Shown one piece after another: positions 19,638 through 30,455 of a stretch of DNA of 64,000 nucleotides. The stretch lies in the NCBI RefSeq assembly GCF_000586435.1, contig NZ_BAWH01000009.1:53509-117508 (forward strand), read 5' to 3'. Within the stretch, counting starts at the first letter, position 1. Every line of letters begins with the position of its first letter. The notes below the pieces were generated by a model that worked only from the letters and a program-made list of their open reading frames with translations, was not told where the DNA came from and searched no databases. Source of the stretch: Psychrobacter sp. JCM 18901 (GTDB taxonomy: Bacteria; Pseudomonadota; Gammaproteobacteria; Pseudomonadales; Moraxellaceae). A program made the position numbers and the translations under genes.

Positions 19638-20615
19638 ATGACATACTCATTTTCCAAACCGTTGACTTTAGCTGCTGTTATGGCATTAGGCTTAGCGGGA
19701 TGTAACAACAGTAGCCAAACCAGCACTGATGCGCCAGCAGATGATGCAACGACGACCGAAGCCACGACCAACGGTACGCTACAGAAAATCAAAGACTCTG
19801 GCACTATCGTTGTCGGTCACCGTGATTCCTCTATTCCTTTCTCTTATATCGCTGATGATCCTAACCAACCGATTGGCTATGCTCACGACTTGGAAATGAA
19901 AGTGGTTGAAGCCGTTAAGCAAAAGCTAAATATGCCAGACCTCAACGTTCGCTATAACCTAATCACTTCGCAGACTCGTATCCCATTGGTACAAAACGGC
20001 ACGGTAGATTTTGAGTGTGGCTCAACCACCAATAACGAAGAACGTCAAAAGCAAGTCGCATTCTCTAATGGCTTCTTTGAAATTGGCACGCGTCTGTTGA
20101 CCAAAAAAAAGACTCTGGTATTCAAGATTTTGAAGACCTAAAAGGCAAAACCCTAGTAACGACAGCAGGTACGACTTCAGAGCGTTATATCCGTCAGTAT
20201 AACGATGATAATAAAATGGATACCAATATCATCTCAGCAAAAGATCATGGCGAAGGCTTCCTAATGCTAGAAAATGGCCGCGCTGATGCCTTTATGATGG
20301 ATGATGTGCTGCTTGCTGGCGAAAAAGCCAAAGCAAAAAAATCCTGATGAATGGGTCATCGTCGGTACGCCGCAATCGTTTGAAATCTATGGTTGTATGA
20401 TGCGTAAAGATGACCCTGAATTCAAAGCTGTGGTCGATGAAGCACTTGCTAATGTGTTTAGCTCAGGCGAAATCAATAGCATTTATGACAAGTGGTTCTT
20501 GAACCCAATCCCACCAAAGAACGTCAATCTAAACTTTGAGATGTCAGACAACTTAAAGGCCTTGATTGCCAATCCGCATGACAGCGCTCAGCCTAAAGAA
20601 GCAGCAGCGCAGTAA
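19638..20615 (+). CDS. gltI: Glutamate/aspartate-binding lipoprotein GltI (frameshifted twice)
   Basis: Periplasmic binding component for glutamate and aspartate. Start 19638 is preferred over ATG 19629 because the ribosome site AAAGG directly abuts the latter. The lipobox is LAGC (Cys22). The body matches E. coli GltI closely: IKDSGTIVVGHRDSSIPFSY, ITSQTRIPLVQNGTVDFECG, STTNNEERQKQVAFS and GTRLLTKK. Breaks are in an A8 run (about 20103-20110) and an A7 run (about 20335-20341). Corrected length about 325. It heads a four-gene gltIJKL operon. Unlike the E. coli protein it is predicted to be lipid-anchored. Confidence 0.93.
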
Positions 20616-20712
20616 CGCTCATTGTCCCTCAACATAGCTTGCCTATACGTTCAGATAGCCAGTAATTTTATTTGACGTATAGGCTTATCAATCGTTGCTC
20701 GGAGAGACAACC

Positions 20713-21460
20713 ATGAATTATAGCTGGAACTGGGGTGTGCTCTTTGAGCAGACTGGTATTGGCAACGAGCTCTATATCCATTGGATGATCACTGGTCTTG
20801 GCTGGCTGCTATTGATTGGCAGTATCGCATGGGTCATTGCGATGGTCGTCGGTACTATTTTCGGTATCATGCGTACTTTGCCCAACAAGACTGCTCGTGC
20901 AATCGGTACGGCTTATGTGACATTTTTTTCGTAATATTCCACTGCTTGTTCAACTGTTCTTTTGGTTTTATATCGCCCCTGGCTGGCTCACGCCGACGAT
21001 ACAAGAATGGTGGTATAAGGATTTGTCTCCGAATACCTCAGCCATGTTGTCAGCCAGTATTGGTCTTGGCCTATTTACCGCTGCTCGTATCGTGGAACAG
21101 GTACGGACAGGTATTGAGTCATTACCAGATGGACAGATTAATGCGGCCTATGCATTAGGGTTTAGCATTCCACAAGTCTATAAAGAAGTACTGCTACCGC
21201 AAGCATTTCGTATTATCTTGCCACCGCTCAGCTCTGAGCTGACTAACTGCTTTAAAAACGCCTCTGTGGCCTCGCTAGTGGGGGTAATGGAGCTGATTAG
21301 CCAAACCAAAACCATCAGCGAATATACTCAAAATAGTATCGAGATATATACTTATGCGACGATTATTTACTTGGTTTTCAATTTATCCTTAATCGCTATT
21401 ATGGGATTGATTGAACGTAAATTGCGTGTGCCTGGGCTTATTGCGGGAGGTCAGAAATGA
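20713..21460 (+). CDS. gltJ: Glutamate/aspartate ABC transporter permease GltJ (frameshifted)
   Basis: Inner-membrane permease. ATG 20713 (MNYSWNWGVLFEQ) has GGAGAG upstream; this N-terminus is typical of GltJ. The T7 run at about 20924-20930 has one T too many; the frame should read VTFFRNIPLLVQLFFWFYIA. The EAA-type loop is INAAYALGFSIPQVYKEVLLP. Corrected length about 248 residues. The stop overlaps the gltK start (21457) by 4 bp, so translation is coupled. Confidence 0.93.
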
Positions 21461-22125
21461 ATATGACCGAATTGGCAACAGCCTATCCTGGTTTGATGGG
21501 TGGCATGCTTACCACCTTAAAAGTGCTGTTTTTGGCTATTTTAGGCGGTATCAGTTTAGGAACTGTACTGGCATTGATGCGCTTGTCAGGTATCAAAGCG
21601 CTTGAGATTCCAGCCAAACTATACGTCAATTACTTCCGCTCCGTGCCGCTGCTATTGGTATTACTGTGGTTCTACTTCGCTGTACCGATGATTTATCTTT
21701 GGGTAGCGGGTAAGTACCTGCAACTCGATGCTGCGTTTGCCTCTTGTGTGGTCGCATTTATGATGTTTGAGGCCGCTTATTTCTCAGAAGTAGTGCGTGC
21801 TGGTATTCAATCGATTGGTAGCGGGCAGGTCAATGCGGCAAAAGCGCTCGGCATGACTTATGGGCAGACCATGCGTCTGGTCATCTTGCCACAAGCCTTT
21901 CGTAAGATGCTGCCATTGATTTTGCAGCAGTGTATTATTTTATTCCAAGATACGACGCTGGTATTTGCGATTGGTTTGACCGACTTTTTCCGCGCAGCCT
22001 ACGTTCGCGGTGAGCTAATGGGCTTACTCACGCCGTATATCCTAGGTGCTGGTGCTGTCTACTTTGTGATTAGCTTAAGTGCTTCTATAGGCGTGCAACA
22101 ATTACAGAAGCGTTTGCGGTTTTAA
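21457..22125 (+). CDS. gltK: Glutamate/aspartate ABC transporter permease GltK
   Basis: Second permease of the importer, 222 residues with an intact frame. Motifs: NYFRSVPLLLVLLWFYFAVP, FEAAYFSEVVRAGIQSIGSG and the ATPase-docking loop NAAKALGMTYGQTMRLVILP. Starts with an ATG overlapping the end of gltJ. Confidence 0.95.
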   Translation: MNMTELATAYPGLMGGMLTTLKVLFLAILGGISLGTVLALMRLSGIKALEIPAKLYVNYFRSVPLLLVLLWFYFAVPMIYLWVAGKYLQLDAAFASCVVAFMMFEAAYFSEVVRAGIQSIGSGQVNAAKALGMTYGQTMRLVILPQAFRKMLPLILQQCIILFQDTTLVFAIGLTDFFRAAYVRGELMGLLTPYILGAGAVYFVISLSASIGVQQLQKRLRF

Positions 22126-22238
22126 TATAGCTATTTTAATACGGCTATCGCTTGCGCTTTTGAGTGTTAAGAGCTTGAGTATTTGATTTACCTTTTTTTA
22201 ATAATGATTATCGAAAATAATGTGGTTAGGAGCCAGTG

Positions 22239-23042
22239 ATGAGCAATGCTGATACGTACTTAAATGCCTTTGGCGGGCTGGTTACCAATAGTGGTCATGC
22301 TAGTGATGAGATGGTCATTGAGATATCTAATGTCAGTAAATGGTATGGAGACTTTCAAGTACTGACTGACTGCACCGCGCATGTACATAAAGGTGATGTC
22401 GTTGTTGTTTGTGGTCCATCGGGTAGTGGTAAATCAACCTTGATTAAGACGGTGAATGGACTTGAGCCTTTTCAAAAGGGTGACATCATGGTCAATGGTA
22501 TCTCTGTCGGTGATCCAAAGACCAACTTGCCCAAGTTACGTAGCCGTGTCGGCATGGTGTTTCAGCATTTTGAGTTGTTTCCACATTTAACTATTATTGA
22601 TAATTTGACTGTGGCACAAATCAAAGTGTTGGGCCGTAAAGAGTCTGAGGCCAAACAAAAAGCGATGGCCTATCTCGACCGTGTTGGCCTAACGGTACAA
22701 GCGGCGAAATATCCAGCAGAACTCTCTGGTGGTCAGCAGCAGCGTGTTGCGATTGCACGAGCGTTGGCCATGGATCCAGTCGCAATGCTATTCGATGAAC
22801 CAACCTCCGCGCTTGATCCTGAGATGATTCAAGAGGTGCTAGATGTGATGGTCGAGCTGACTCGTGATGGTATGACTATGATGTGCGTGACACATGAGAT
22901 GGGCTTTGCCAGTCAGGTGGCCAATCGTATTATCTTTATGGATGAAGGACATATCGTAGAAAACTGTAGTAAGGATGAGTTTTTTGAAGGCGCGAAAAGT
23001 GACCGTGCGCAGATGTTTTTATCGAAGATTTTAAATCATTAA
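22239..23042 (+). CDS. gltL: Glutamate/aspartate ABC transporter ATPase GltL
   Basis: ATP-hydrolysing subunit of GltIJKL. ATG 22239 has AGGAG six bases upstream; the adjacent in-frame GTG 22236 is a less likely start. Motifs: Walker A GPSGSGKST, Q-loop VGMVFQHFELFPH, signature [18 protein letters not shown], Walker [15 protein letters not shown]-loop VTHEMGFA. It has about 25 extra N-terminal residues compared with the E. coli protein (241 residues). The frame is intact. A large hairpin terminator follows. Confidence 0.95.
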   Translation: MSNADTYLNAFGGLVTNSGHASDEMVIEISNVSKWYGDFQVLTDCTAHVHKGDVVVVCGPSGSGKSTLIKTVNGLEPFQKGDIMVNGISVGDPKTNLPKLRSRVGMVFQHFELFPHLTIIDNLTVAQIKVLGRKESEAKQKAMAYLDRVGLTVQAAKYPAELSGGQQQRVAIARALAMDPVAMLFDEPTSALDPEMIQEVLDVMVELTRDGMTMMCVTHEMGFASQVANRIIFMDEGHIVENCSKDEFFEGAKSDRAQMFLSKILNH

Positions 23043-23444
23043 ATACATTTTGATTTACGATTGTTTATAGCAGTGTTTCTAAGATAAAGACATGTTCTAA
23101 AGCTTATTTTTCTTTCCACTACTAATAATTATACAAAGCGCTATTAAAGGCAGTTAAACGCTATCTTTAATAGGGCGCTTTGTATTGAGCTTTTTTTTGT
23201 ATAACTATTTGAAAAACGATTTAGAGCCTATGATGTTTACTCTCAAGGTATTTAAATAAGATAGCTTTGAGACTATAAAGCTGCTGAAAATAGAGCGGGA
23301 ATAGTCGCAGGATTAGAGAAATCGCAAACGGCAAAGGTAGATGAAATGGTTCATCTGATTAATCAAACAAGTTTGAAAAGATAGTAGTCATAATATAGAT
23401 GAGTTTAATTTAATTTAACGTTATTAACTTAATTAGGATTGAAT
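23043..23444 (+). other. Intergenic region after gltL
   Basis: Contains the large gltIJKL terminator (listed separately), then about 240 bp of AT-rich sequence with no recognised gene. TTAGGATTGA just before 23445 is the ribosome site of the next gene. Confidence 0.45.
23131..23198 (+). terminator. Long hairpin terminator of gltIJKL
   Basis: ATACAAAGCGC-TATTAAAG (23131-23149) pairs with 23165-23185, a 19-bp stem with one 2-nt bulge, followed after five bases by T8 (23191-23198). Confidence 0.8.
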
Positions 23445-24053
23445 ATGACGCTAAAACGAACCGTCGGCATACTACTATTCAATGAAGTAGAAGTATTGGA
23501 TTTTGCAGGGCCCTTTGAGGTGTTTTCGTTGGCTGAAAATGCTGCCCCTGCTAATGATGATAAGCATTTTAAGGTTATCACTATTGCCGAGAACCAAGCA
23601 ACGATATCCGCTAGGAATGGTCTGCAAGTCATTCCTGACTATAGTTTTGCCAATCATCCAGACATTGATGTATTAATCGTCCCCGGTGGATACGGTGCTG
23701 AAAAAACAGAAATATATAATAAGGTAGTAATTGATTGGATTATCACTCAAGCAATTTTGGCAGAGCTGACGCTTTCAGTGTGTACGGGAGCATTGCTATT
23801 GGCTAAGGCAGGTTTGCTAGCTGGTAAGTCAGCAACCACGCACTGGATGGATTTGGATAATTTAGCATCCTATCCTGATATCGATGTGATCTCGCATACG
23901 CGTTTTGTAGATACCAGTGATGATACTGGTAATATTGTCACATCAGCGGGGATAAGTGCAGGCATCCATGCAAGTCTATACTGTATAGAAAAATTAATAG
24001 ATAGTGAAACCATGCGTGCAACAGCACATCGCATGGAGTTCGATATTGACTAA
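23445..24053 (+). CDS. DJ-1/PfpI family protein
   Basis: A 202-residue class I glutamine-amidotransferase-like protein of the DJ-1/PfpI group. Visible: VGILLFNEVEVLDFAGPFEV at the N-terminus, VLIVPGGYGAEK, and the nucleophile elbow LSVCTGALLLAKAGLL with the reactive Cys. The form with CTGA and downstream TTHW resembles isonitrile-hydratase-like proteins (InhA) and the N-terminal domain of GATase-type AraC regulators, but no DNA-binding domain is attached. ATG 23445 has AGGATTGA upstream. It is an orphan between gltL and a flavoprotein. Function not determinable from sequence. Confidence 0.85.
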   Translation: MTLKRTVGILLFNEVEVLDFAGPFEVFSLAENAAPANDDKHFKVITIAENQATISARNGLQVIPDYSFANHPDIDVLIVPGGYGAEKTEIYNKVVIDWIITQAILAELTLSVCTGALLLAKAGLLAGKSATTHWMDLDNLASYPDIDVISHTRFVDTSDDTGNIVTSAGISAGIHASLYCIEKLIDSETMRATAHRMEFDID

Positions 24054-24152
24054 GTGAATTGTTAGATAGGTGAGTGAATGGCTGTTTACTGATACAATAG
24101 CGGTCAATATTTTTGATAATTAAAATAATTCATAAACCATATTGGAGTTTGT

Positions 24153-25403
24153 ATGAGCGTAGAAAATTCATCTGTAGCATCGAGCACAGCATCAAAAAAA
24201 GGTGTGGTTATTATTGGTGCAGGACTGGCAGGCTGGCATGTTATTGATGCTATTCGTGCCAAAGACACAGAGATTCTCATCACACTAATCACGGCTGATA
24301 GTGGCGACCGTTATCATAAGCCGATGTTGACGATGGCAATCAGCCAAAACAAACGCGCATCAGATTTGGTACGGGCATCTGGTAGCGAAGCGGCGAACAC
24401 AGCAGAAGTGACGTTGCTAGCCAACACACAAGTGACAGATATCGATTCAGTGAGCCAAACTGTACAGGTGCGCTCTACTGCACAGTCAGATGATGCGCTG
24501 ACGACTATCGGCTATGAGAAAATGGTGCTAGCGATGGGCGCGCATCCTATCTTCCCTAAAAGTCTGCCGCAAGATTTGGTCTGGCATGTCAATCACATCG
24601 AGCGTTTTAGTCAGCTACAAGAAAAGCTAGCAACAGGTAGCCAACATATTGCGATCGTTGGTGCTGGTATGGTGGGTACAGAAATCGCAGAAGACCTGCT
24701 TAAAGCTGGTCATAAAGTAACGCTTATTGATTTAAATGATGCACCGCTTTCACAGATGCTACCAGCCAAAGCGACCGCACGTATAGCCAAAGCAATCGAG
24801 TCGCAAGGTATTCAATTCTTAGGTGGTTATCAAGTATCAGCTGTCACTCGTGTTGGCAGTAACGACGACGACAGCGACGATGCTGAGAAGCTACAAGTGG
24901 ACTATGCACGTTATCATCGGATGCAGATAATACTGATACTCAGCCGCTCGAACCACTGATTGTAGATCATGTGATTGCCAGTACAGGTCTGACAGTCGAT
25001 GAGCAATTACCTGCTGCGGCTGGTGTAGAATTCGATCGCCGTACGGGTATCGTGGTGGATGCAACGACGTTGCGTACCAATGCAGCGAATATCTATGCCA
25101 TCGGTGACTGTATGTCTATCAATGGGGTGGCTTGTCGTTACGTTGCGCCATTACGCGCGCAGGCTGCGACTATCGCTGATGATATCTTAGGTCACGAGCA
25201 TAGTGGCTATGATCATAAACCACCAATGATCCGCCTAAAAAAATAAAGCCATCTCTGTGATGGTGACGGGCGTACCGCAAGCAGCAGGTAATTGGCAAGT
25301 GAAGACTGAGAGTGATGATGAGCTAATCATGGATTTGCTCGATGATAATGAAGCCGTTAGCGCAACAGTAACGATTAAAGCGCCTGCAGTTCCTAAAGCA
25401 TAA
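24153..25403 (+). CDS. NAD(P)/FAD-dependent oxidoreductase, rubredoxin-reductase-like (frameshifted twice)
   Basis: Flavoprotein with two dinucleotide-binding folds. FAD site: VVIIGAGLAGWHVIDAIRAK; YHKPMLTMAIS follows, as in rubredoxin reductases (RubB/AlkT). NAD site: HIAIVGAGMVGTEIAEDL. The second FAD signature is NIYAIGDCMSING. Breaks are at about 24920 and in the A7 run at about 25237-25243; the corrected C-terminus runs through SVMVTGVPQAAGNW to the TAA at 25401. About 416 residues, close to the 385-400 of RubB. No rubredoxin or alkane hydroxylase gene is adjacent, so the electron acceptor is unknown. A tandem pair of hairpins follows. Confidence 0.82.
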
Positions 25404-25429
25404 CGATTGCAATACCGTTTTTTGAAAAA

Positions 25430-25469
25430 CTAATAAAGGACATCATTTATAAGTGATGTCCTTTATTAG
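25430..25469. terminator. 16-bp perfect hairpin, probable terminator
   Basis: CTAATAAAGGACATCA (25430-25445) and its exact reverse complement (25454-25469) with an 8-nt loop lie 27 bp after the flavoprotein stop. There is little T-tract beyond the stem. Confidence 0.7.
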
Positions 25470-25512
25470 ATGCTTTCCAGAAAATTCAGTTAAACGACAG
25501 TGTTGATGATCG

Positions 25513-25549
25513 AGCCAGCCCATTACTTATAATGTGGCTGGCTTTTTTT
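25513..25549 (+). terminator. Second rho-independent terminator
   Basis: AGCCAGCC-CATTA pairs with TAATG-T-GGCTGGCT and is followed by T7. It gives a tandem backup to the preceding hairpin and insulates the liu cluster. Confidence 0.85.
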
Positions 25550-25773
25550 GTGTCAAAAACTTGCCATGATTCTATGTTACCTTTTACTAAGTAGAAACGC
25601 AGACTGACTAATTAAATGATACATACTGTATTGATATTGTTGACAGGCTTTCATTGATGGCGTTATAGTAGCTGAATGCTATGTAAGACCTGCCCAAGGA
25701 AGAAGGTTTGCACGCAGGCTATCAATAAGTGCTATTTATAAATAATATAAAAAGTAAAACGAAAGGACTCGTT

Positions 25774-27548
25774 ATGACTCAAACTCCTGATCTCGATTCG
25801 ACTCGCGTTGACTTCGACACTATTTTAAACAACATTCCTAGTATCAATATGGCGCACGCTCAGCCAATGCACCACTTACTCAAAGCTATGATAAAGGTCC
25901 TGATGTACCGCTGATTGAAGCGACAATCGGTGACTTTTTTTTGATGCTATTGTTTCCAAATATCCTGAGCGCGAAGCACTGGTCGTTCGTCATCAAAATA
26001 TCCGCTGGACATATCGTGAGCTACAGCAGCAAGTGAATCAGCTAGCCAGTAGCATGATTGAGATGGGACTAGAGATTGGCGATCGTATCGGTATCTGGTC
26101 ACACAACAATGCTGAATGGTTGCTCATGCAATTGGCCACGGCAAAAGTCGGCGTTATCCTCGTTAATATCAATCCTGCCTATCGTACTTTTGAGTTGCAA
26201 TATGCGTTAAATAAACTTGGCTGCTCAGCACTCGTCCTTATGCGCCATTTTAAAAGCAGTGATTATGCGCAGCTGATTCGTGAGCTTTGTCCTGAGATTT
26301 ATCATAAAGATTACACCCAATTGGATTTGGTTGAGATTCCAACCATTGAACGTATTATTTGGATTGATGAGCCAGACTCTGATGAAGAATTTAACTTTAT
26401 GCAGAGGTTTTCGGCATGGATGGCGGAAGCGATGCCAATGATCCACGCGTCGCCGAGCGTCAAGCGCAGCTTAAAAACACCGACGCGATTAATGTGCAAT
26501 TTACCAGTGGTACGACTGGCACGCCAAAAGGTGCGACCTTAAGCCACCGTAATATTTTAAATAACGGCTATTTTATCGGTGAGGCCATGAATCTCACTGA
26601 GGAAGATAGACTGTGTATTCCTGTGCCTTTATATCATTGCTTTGGTATGGTGCTTGGAAACTTAGCGATTTTGACCCATGGCGGTTGTATCATTTATCCG
26701 AACGATGGTTTTGAGCCATTGTCCGTCTTGCAAGCGGTTGAAGAAGAGAAATGTACGGCTTTGCATGGCGTACCGACGATGTTTATCGCCGAGCTTGACC
26801 ATCCTGAATTTGATAAATTTGATTTATCGACCTTGCGGACTGGCATTATGGCCGGCTCTAGCTGCCCGATTGAGGTCATGCGTCGCGTCATCGATAAGAT
26901 GCACATGAAAGAGGTTACCATTGCTTACGGCATGACGGAGACCAGTCCGGTTTCTTGTCAGACCAATGAGCATACGCCATTAGAGAAACAAGTATCAACG
27001 GTTGGGCTTGTGCAGCCTGCGCTTGAAGTCAAAGTCGTCGATACCGAAACGGGCGAGATTGTACCTTTAGGGGAAACCGGCGAGCTGCTAACGCGTGGTT
27101 ATTCGGTGATGAAAGGCTATTGGGGCAGTCGCTTTAAAACTCGTGAAGCGATACAAGACGGCTGGATGCATACCGGTGACTTGGCCACAATGGATGAAGA
27201 TGGCTACGTCAAAATTGTCGGGCGTAGTAAAGACATGGTGATTCGCGGCGGTGAAAATATCTATCCGGTAGAAATTGAAAATTACCTTTATCGTCATCCA
27301 AAGATTCGTGATGTGCAAATCGTGGGTATACCGACGAGCGTTATGGTGAAGTGCTGGCAGCGTGGATTATTCCGAAAGAGCCTGGCTGCTTGACTGAACA
27401 GGAAGTACGCGAGTTCTGTAGCGAGCATATCGCTCATTATAAAGTGCCGACTTACTATCGCTTTGTGACTGAATATCCAATGACCATCACTGGTAAAATT
27501 CAAAAATATAAAATCATTGAGCAAATGAAAGAAGAGCTGGGTTTGTAG
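25774..27548 (+). CDS. AMP-forming acyl-CoA synthetase (frameshifted at least four times)
   Basis: Activates a carboxylic acid to its CoA ester through an acyl-adenylate. The AMP-binding motif is [20 protein letters not shown]; other motifs are [32 protein letters not shown] and the C-terminal [12 protein letters not shown] with the catalytic Lys. Breaks: about 25890, a T8 run at 25935-25942 (expected [15 protein letters not shown]), a lost base at about 26404, and a lost C at about 27330 (expected [15 protein letters not shown]). About 590 residues after correction. ATG 25774 follows GAAAGGA. As first gene of the liu cluster it probably activates a branched- or medium-chain acid such as isovalerate; that is inferred from position. 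Confidence 0.9.
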
Positions 27549-27588
27549 TAAGCTTACTTATCTGCTCTAAAAAAACAAAAGACTAACC

Positions 27589-27694
27589 ATATTCATTTCA
27601 CTATAAAAGTATTACAGCGTTAACCTCGCTTGAAGTATCACACATACATCTGCACTCGGTTGCCTTGTACTACTTTTAAATTGAATCGACTATA
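27589..27694 (-). repeat. Correia-like dispersed element, copy A
   Basis: One of five related elements of about 106 bp. Contains GTTAACCTCGCTTGAAGTAT and CACTCGGTTGCCTTGTAC. Read from its right end it starts TATAGTCGATTCAATTTAAA; the left end is degenerate. The whole is an imperfect palindrome. It fills most of the gap between the acyl-CoA synthetase and liuB. Strand given is that on which the better-preserved TATAGT end is 5'. Confidence 0.8.
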
Positions 27695-27789
27695 TGTGAG
27701 CAACGCTTAAAAATAGTACTTAGTATGATTTATATAAAAAGCTACTCACATCTACGTATCTATCTATGTATAAGAAAAAAAGGGATATC

Positions 27790-29402
27790 ATGAGCGCTAT
27801 CATAACCAGTAAACTGAGTCCAAACTCAAGCGATTTTCAGCAAAACAGTGCCGCGATGCAAGAGATAGTCGATGACCTGTATGTACACTTGCGTAAAGTT
27901 GCCCAAGGTGGCTCAGAGCGCGCACGAGCCAAGCATTTAGCGCGTGGCAAGCTGTTACCACGTGAGCGCGTCGAGCGTTTATTGGATGTAGGTACACCGT
28001 TCCTAGAAGTGGCACCAATGGCCGCACATGATATGTATGGCGAAGAGATTCCAGCGGCTGGCGTAATTGCAGGTATTGGCCGTATCAATGGCATCGAGTG
28101 TATGATTGTCTGTAATGATGCCACGGTAAAAGGCGGCACGTACTACCCAATGACGGTCAAAAAGCATCTACGTGCCCAAGAGATTGCTCAAGAAAATCAT
28201 CTGCCGTGCGTTTATCTGGTTGATTCAGGTGGGGCTAATTTACCGAACCAAGATGATGTGTTCCCGGATAAAGAACATTTCGGCCGTATCTTCTTTAATC
28301 AAGCCAATCTGAGTGCAGCAGGCATTCCGCAAATTGCCGTGGTTATGGGCAGCTGTACGGCTGGCGGTGCGTATGTGCCTGCTATGAGCGATGAGTCTAT
28401 TATTGTCAAAGAGCAAGGCACTATTTTTTTTGGGTGGTCCGCCACTGGTTAAAGCAGCAACGGGTGAAGAGGTCACGGCAGAAGACTTGGGCGGCGGTGA
28501 TGTACATACCCGACTTTCAGGCGTGGTTGATCATCTAGCGCAGAATGATACGCATGCACTATCGATTGCCCGTAATATCGTCAGTCACCTAAATCGCCCT
28601 GCAAAAAAATATTCCTAATCAAATCACACCACGTCCGCCGCGTTACGATGCCAAAGAACTCTATGGTGTGATTCCAACAGACAAGCGCAAGCCGTTTGAT
28701 ATCAGAGAAATCATCGCGCGTATCGTTGATGACAGTGCTTTTGATGAGTTTAAAGCACGCTTTGGTACGACGCTGGTCTGTGGATTTGCTCATATCGAAG
28801 GGATGCCTGTTGGTATTATTGCCAATAACGGTATCTTGTTCAGTGAGTCAGCGCAAAAAGGTACGCACTTCATCGAACTGTGCTGTAAGCGCAAAATCCC
28901 ATTAGTATTCCTGCAGAACATTACTGGCTTTATGGTGGGTCGTAAATACGAGAACGAAGGGATCGCTCGTCATGGCGCCAAGATGGTAATGGCAGTGGCC
29001 AATGCCAAAGTGCCAAAATTCACGGTCATCGTCGGTGGCTCGTTCGGCGCTGGTAACTACGGTATGTGTGGCCGCGCTTATAGCCCGCGTTTCCTATGGA
29101 TGTGGCCAAATGCGCGTATCTCTGTCATGGGCGGCGAGCAAGCAGCTTCAGTATTGGCAACGGTCAAACGTGATAATTTTGATCGCAAAGGTGAAGCGTG
29201 GAGCGACGAAGACGAAGCCGCATTTAAAGCGCCAATACGTGAGATGTATGAAGAGCAAGGTCATCCGTATTATGCTACCGCACGTATGTGGGATGACGGC
29301 GTAATTGATCCTGCTGATACGCGCAATGTATTGGCTTTAGGACTAAGCGCGGCATATAACGCGCCGATTGAAGAGACGACTTTTGGGGTCTTTAGAATGT
29401 AA
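27790..29402 (+). CDS. liuB: Methylcrotonyl-CoA carboxylase, carboxyltransferase subunit (frameshifted twice)
   Basis: Beta subunit of the biotin-dependent 3-methylcrotonyl-CoA carboxylase: transfers CO2 from carboxybiotin to methylcrotonyl-CoA in leucine breakdown. Carboxyltransferase features: [77 protein letters not shown] and [17 protein letters not shown], the last typical of MCC rather than propionyl-CoA carboxylase. ATG 27790 has AGGGA upstream. Breaks are in a T8 run at about 28425-28432 (expected [15 protein letters not shown]) and an A7 run at about 28602-28608. About 536 residues. Works with liuD. Confidence 0.95.
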
Positions 29403-29414
29403 GCGTTCTAAGGT

Positions 29415-29523
29415 CTTCTCATAATAAACGACTACTGCGTTAACCTCATTTGAAGTATGGTTTGTACATTTACGTTTAGTCTTTGTACTTGGTTTCCTTG
29501 TATTAACATTATTATGGATTGAC
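29415..29523 (-). repeat. Correia-like dispersed element, copy B (degenerate)
   Basis: The most diverged copy. GCGTTAACCTC with TTTGAAGTAT and, about 30 bp on, CTTGGTTTCCTTGTAT align with the other copies in the same order and spacing, ending in a degenerate GGATTGACCA. It lies between liuB and liuC. Boundaries are approximate. Confidence 0.6.
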
Positions 29524-29568
29524 CAAGAGTTTGTTTGAGTATTTACATAAAAAAATATAGAGAAAGTT

Positions 29569-30378
29569 ATGCAAAAAGATAGTGATAAAAATTATAAAAG
29601 CCTACTGGTTAAAGTGGAGCAGCACGTGGCGACAGTGACGTTAAATCGTCCTGAGATACGTAATGCATTTAATGATGAAATGATAGCCGAGCTAACCGAT
29701 GCATTCAGTACGCTTGGTGCTGATGATGAGGTACGTGTCATTGTGCTAGCCGCTGCTGGCAAAGCGTTTTGTGCAGGCGCTGACCTTAATTGGATGCGTG
29801 CCATGGCGGATTATAGCTATGAAGAGAATCTAGCGGATGCTGATAAATTGGCGCAAATGCTTAAGACTATTTATGAATGTCCTAAGCCAACAGTCGCGGC
29901 TATTCAAGGCGATGTTTATGCAGGTGGCATGGGTTTAGTTGCTGTTTGTGATGTGGCTATCGCCGTTAAGATTGCTAATTTCTGCCTCAGTGAAGTGCGT
30001 TTGGGCTTAGCCCCTGCCACTATCAGTCCTTATGTTATCCGAGCGCTAGGTGCTAGAGCGTCGCAGCGTTATTTCTTAAGTGCTGAAGTATTTGATGCTA
30101 AAAAGGCGCGTCAGCTTGGTTTTATCCATGAGCGTGTTAGCGAAGAGTGGCTAGGCGATGAAGTGGCTGCGTTCTGTAATAAGGTCGTCAAAAATAGCCC
30201 TGATGCAGTCAAAACCTGCAAGCAGCTATTACATGATGTCGCTGGTGCGCCTATTACAGATGAGCTGATTGCTGATACGGTCAAAGGTATCGCTGATATC
30301 CGCTCATCAAAGCAAGGCCGCGAGGGGGTGCAAGCGTTTTTGCAAAAGCGTAAACCTGATTGGCTGACAGCAGACTAA
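29569..30378 (+). CDS. liuC: Enoyl-CoA hydratase family: methylglutaconyl-CoA hydratase
   Basis: Hydrates 3-methylglutaconyl-CoA to HMG-CoA, the step after MCC. A 269-residue crotonase-fold protein with VEQHVATVTLNRPEIRNAFN, the oxyanion-hole segment AAGKAFCAGADLNWMR, and GDVYAGGMGLVAVCDVAIA. ADLNWM is characteristic of the LiuC/AUH branch. Placement between the two MCC subunit genes, as in known liu operons, supports the assignment. The frame is intact; the C-terminus is normal. Confidence 0.92.
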   Translation: MQKDSDKNYKSLLVKVEQHVATVTLNRPEIRNAFNDEMIAELTDAFSTLGADDEVRVIVLAAAGKAFCAGADLNWMRAMADYSYEENLADADKLAQMLKTIYECPKPTVAAIQGDVYAGGMGLVAVCDVAIAVKIANFCLSEVRLGLAPATISPYVIRALGARASQRYFLSAEVFDAKKARQLGFIHERVSEEWLGDEVAAFCNKVVKNSPDAVKTCKQLLHDVAGAPITDELIADTVKGIADIRSSKQGREGVQAFLQKRKPDWLTAD

Positions 30379-30455
30379 CTAGTAGCAGAACAATGATAGG
30401 CAAATGGGTAAATAGACAAGACGTCAAATAATAACGACAAGACACAGGGATAGTT

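Noticed and set aside
22196..22220. AATAATGATTATCG resembling half of a Fur box upstream of gltL
   Set aside because: Only one half matches the Fur consensus, the second half does not, and the gene is an internal member of a glutamate transport operon.
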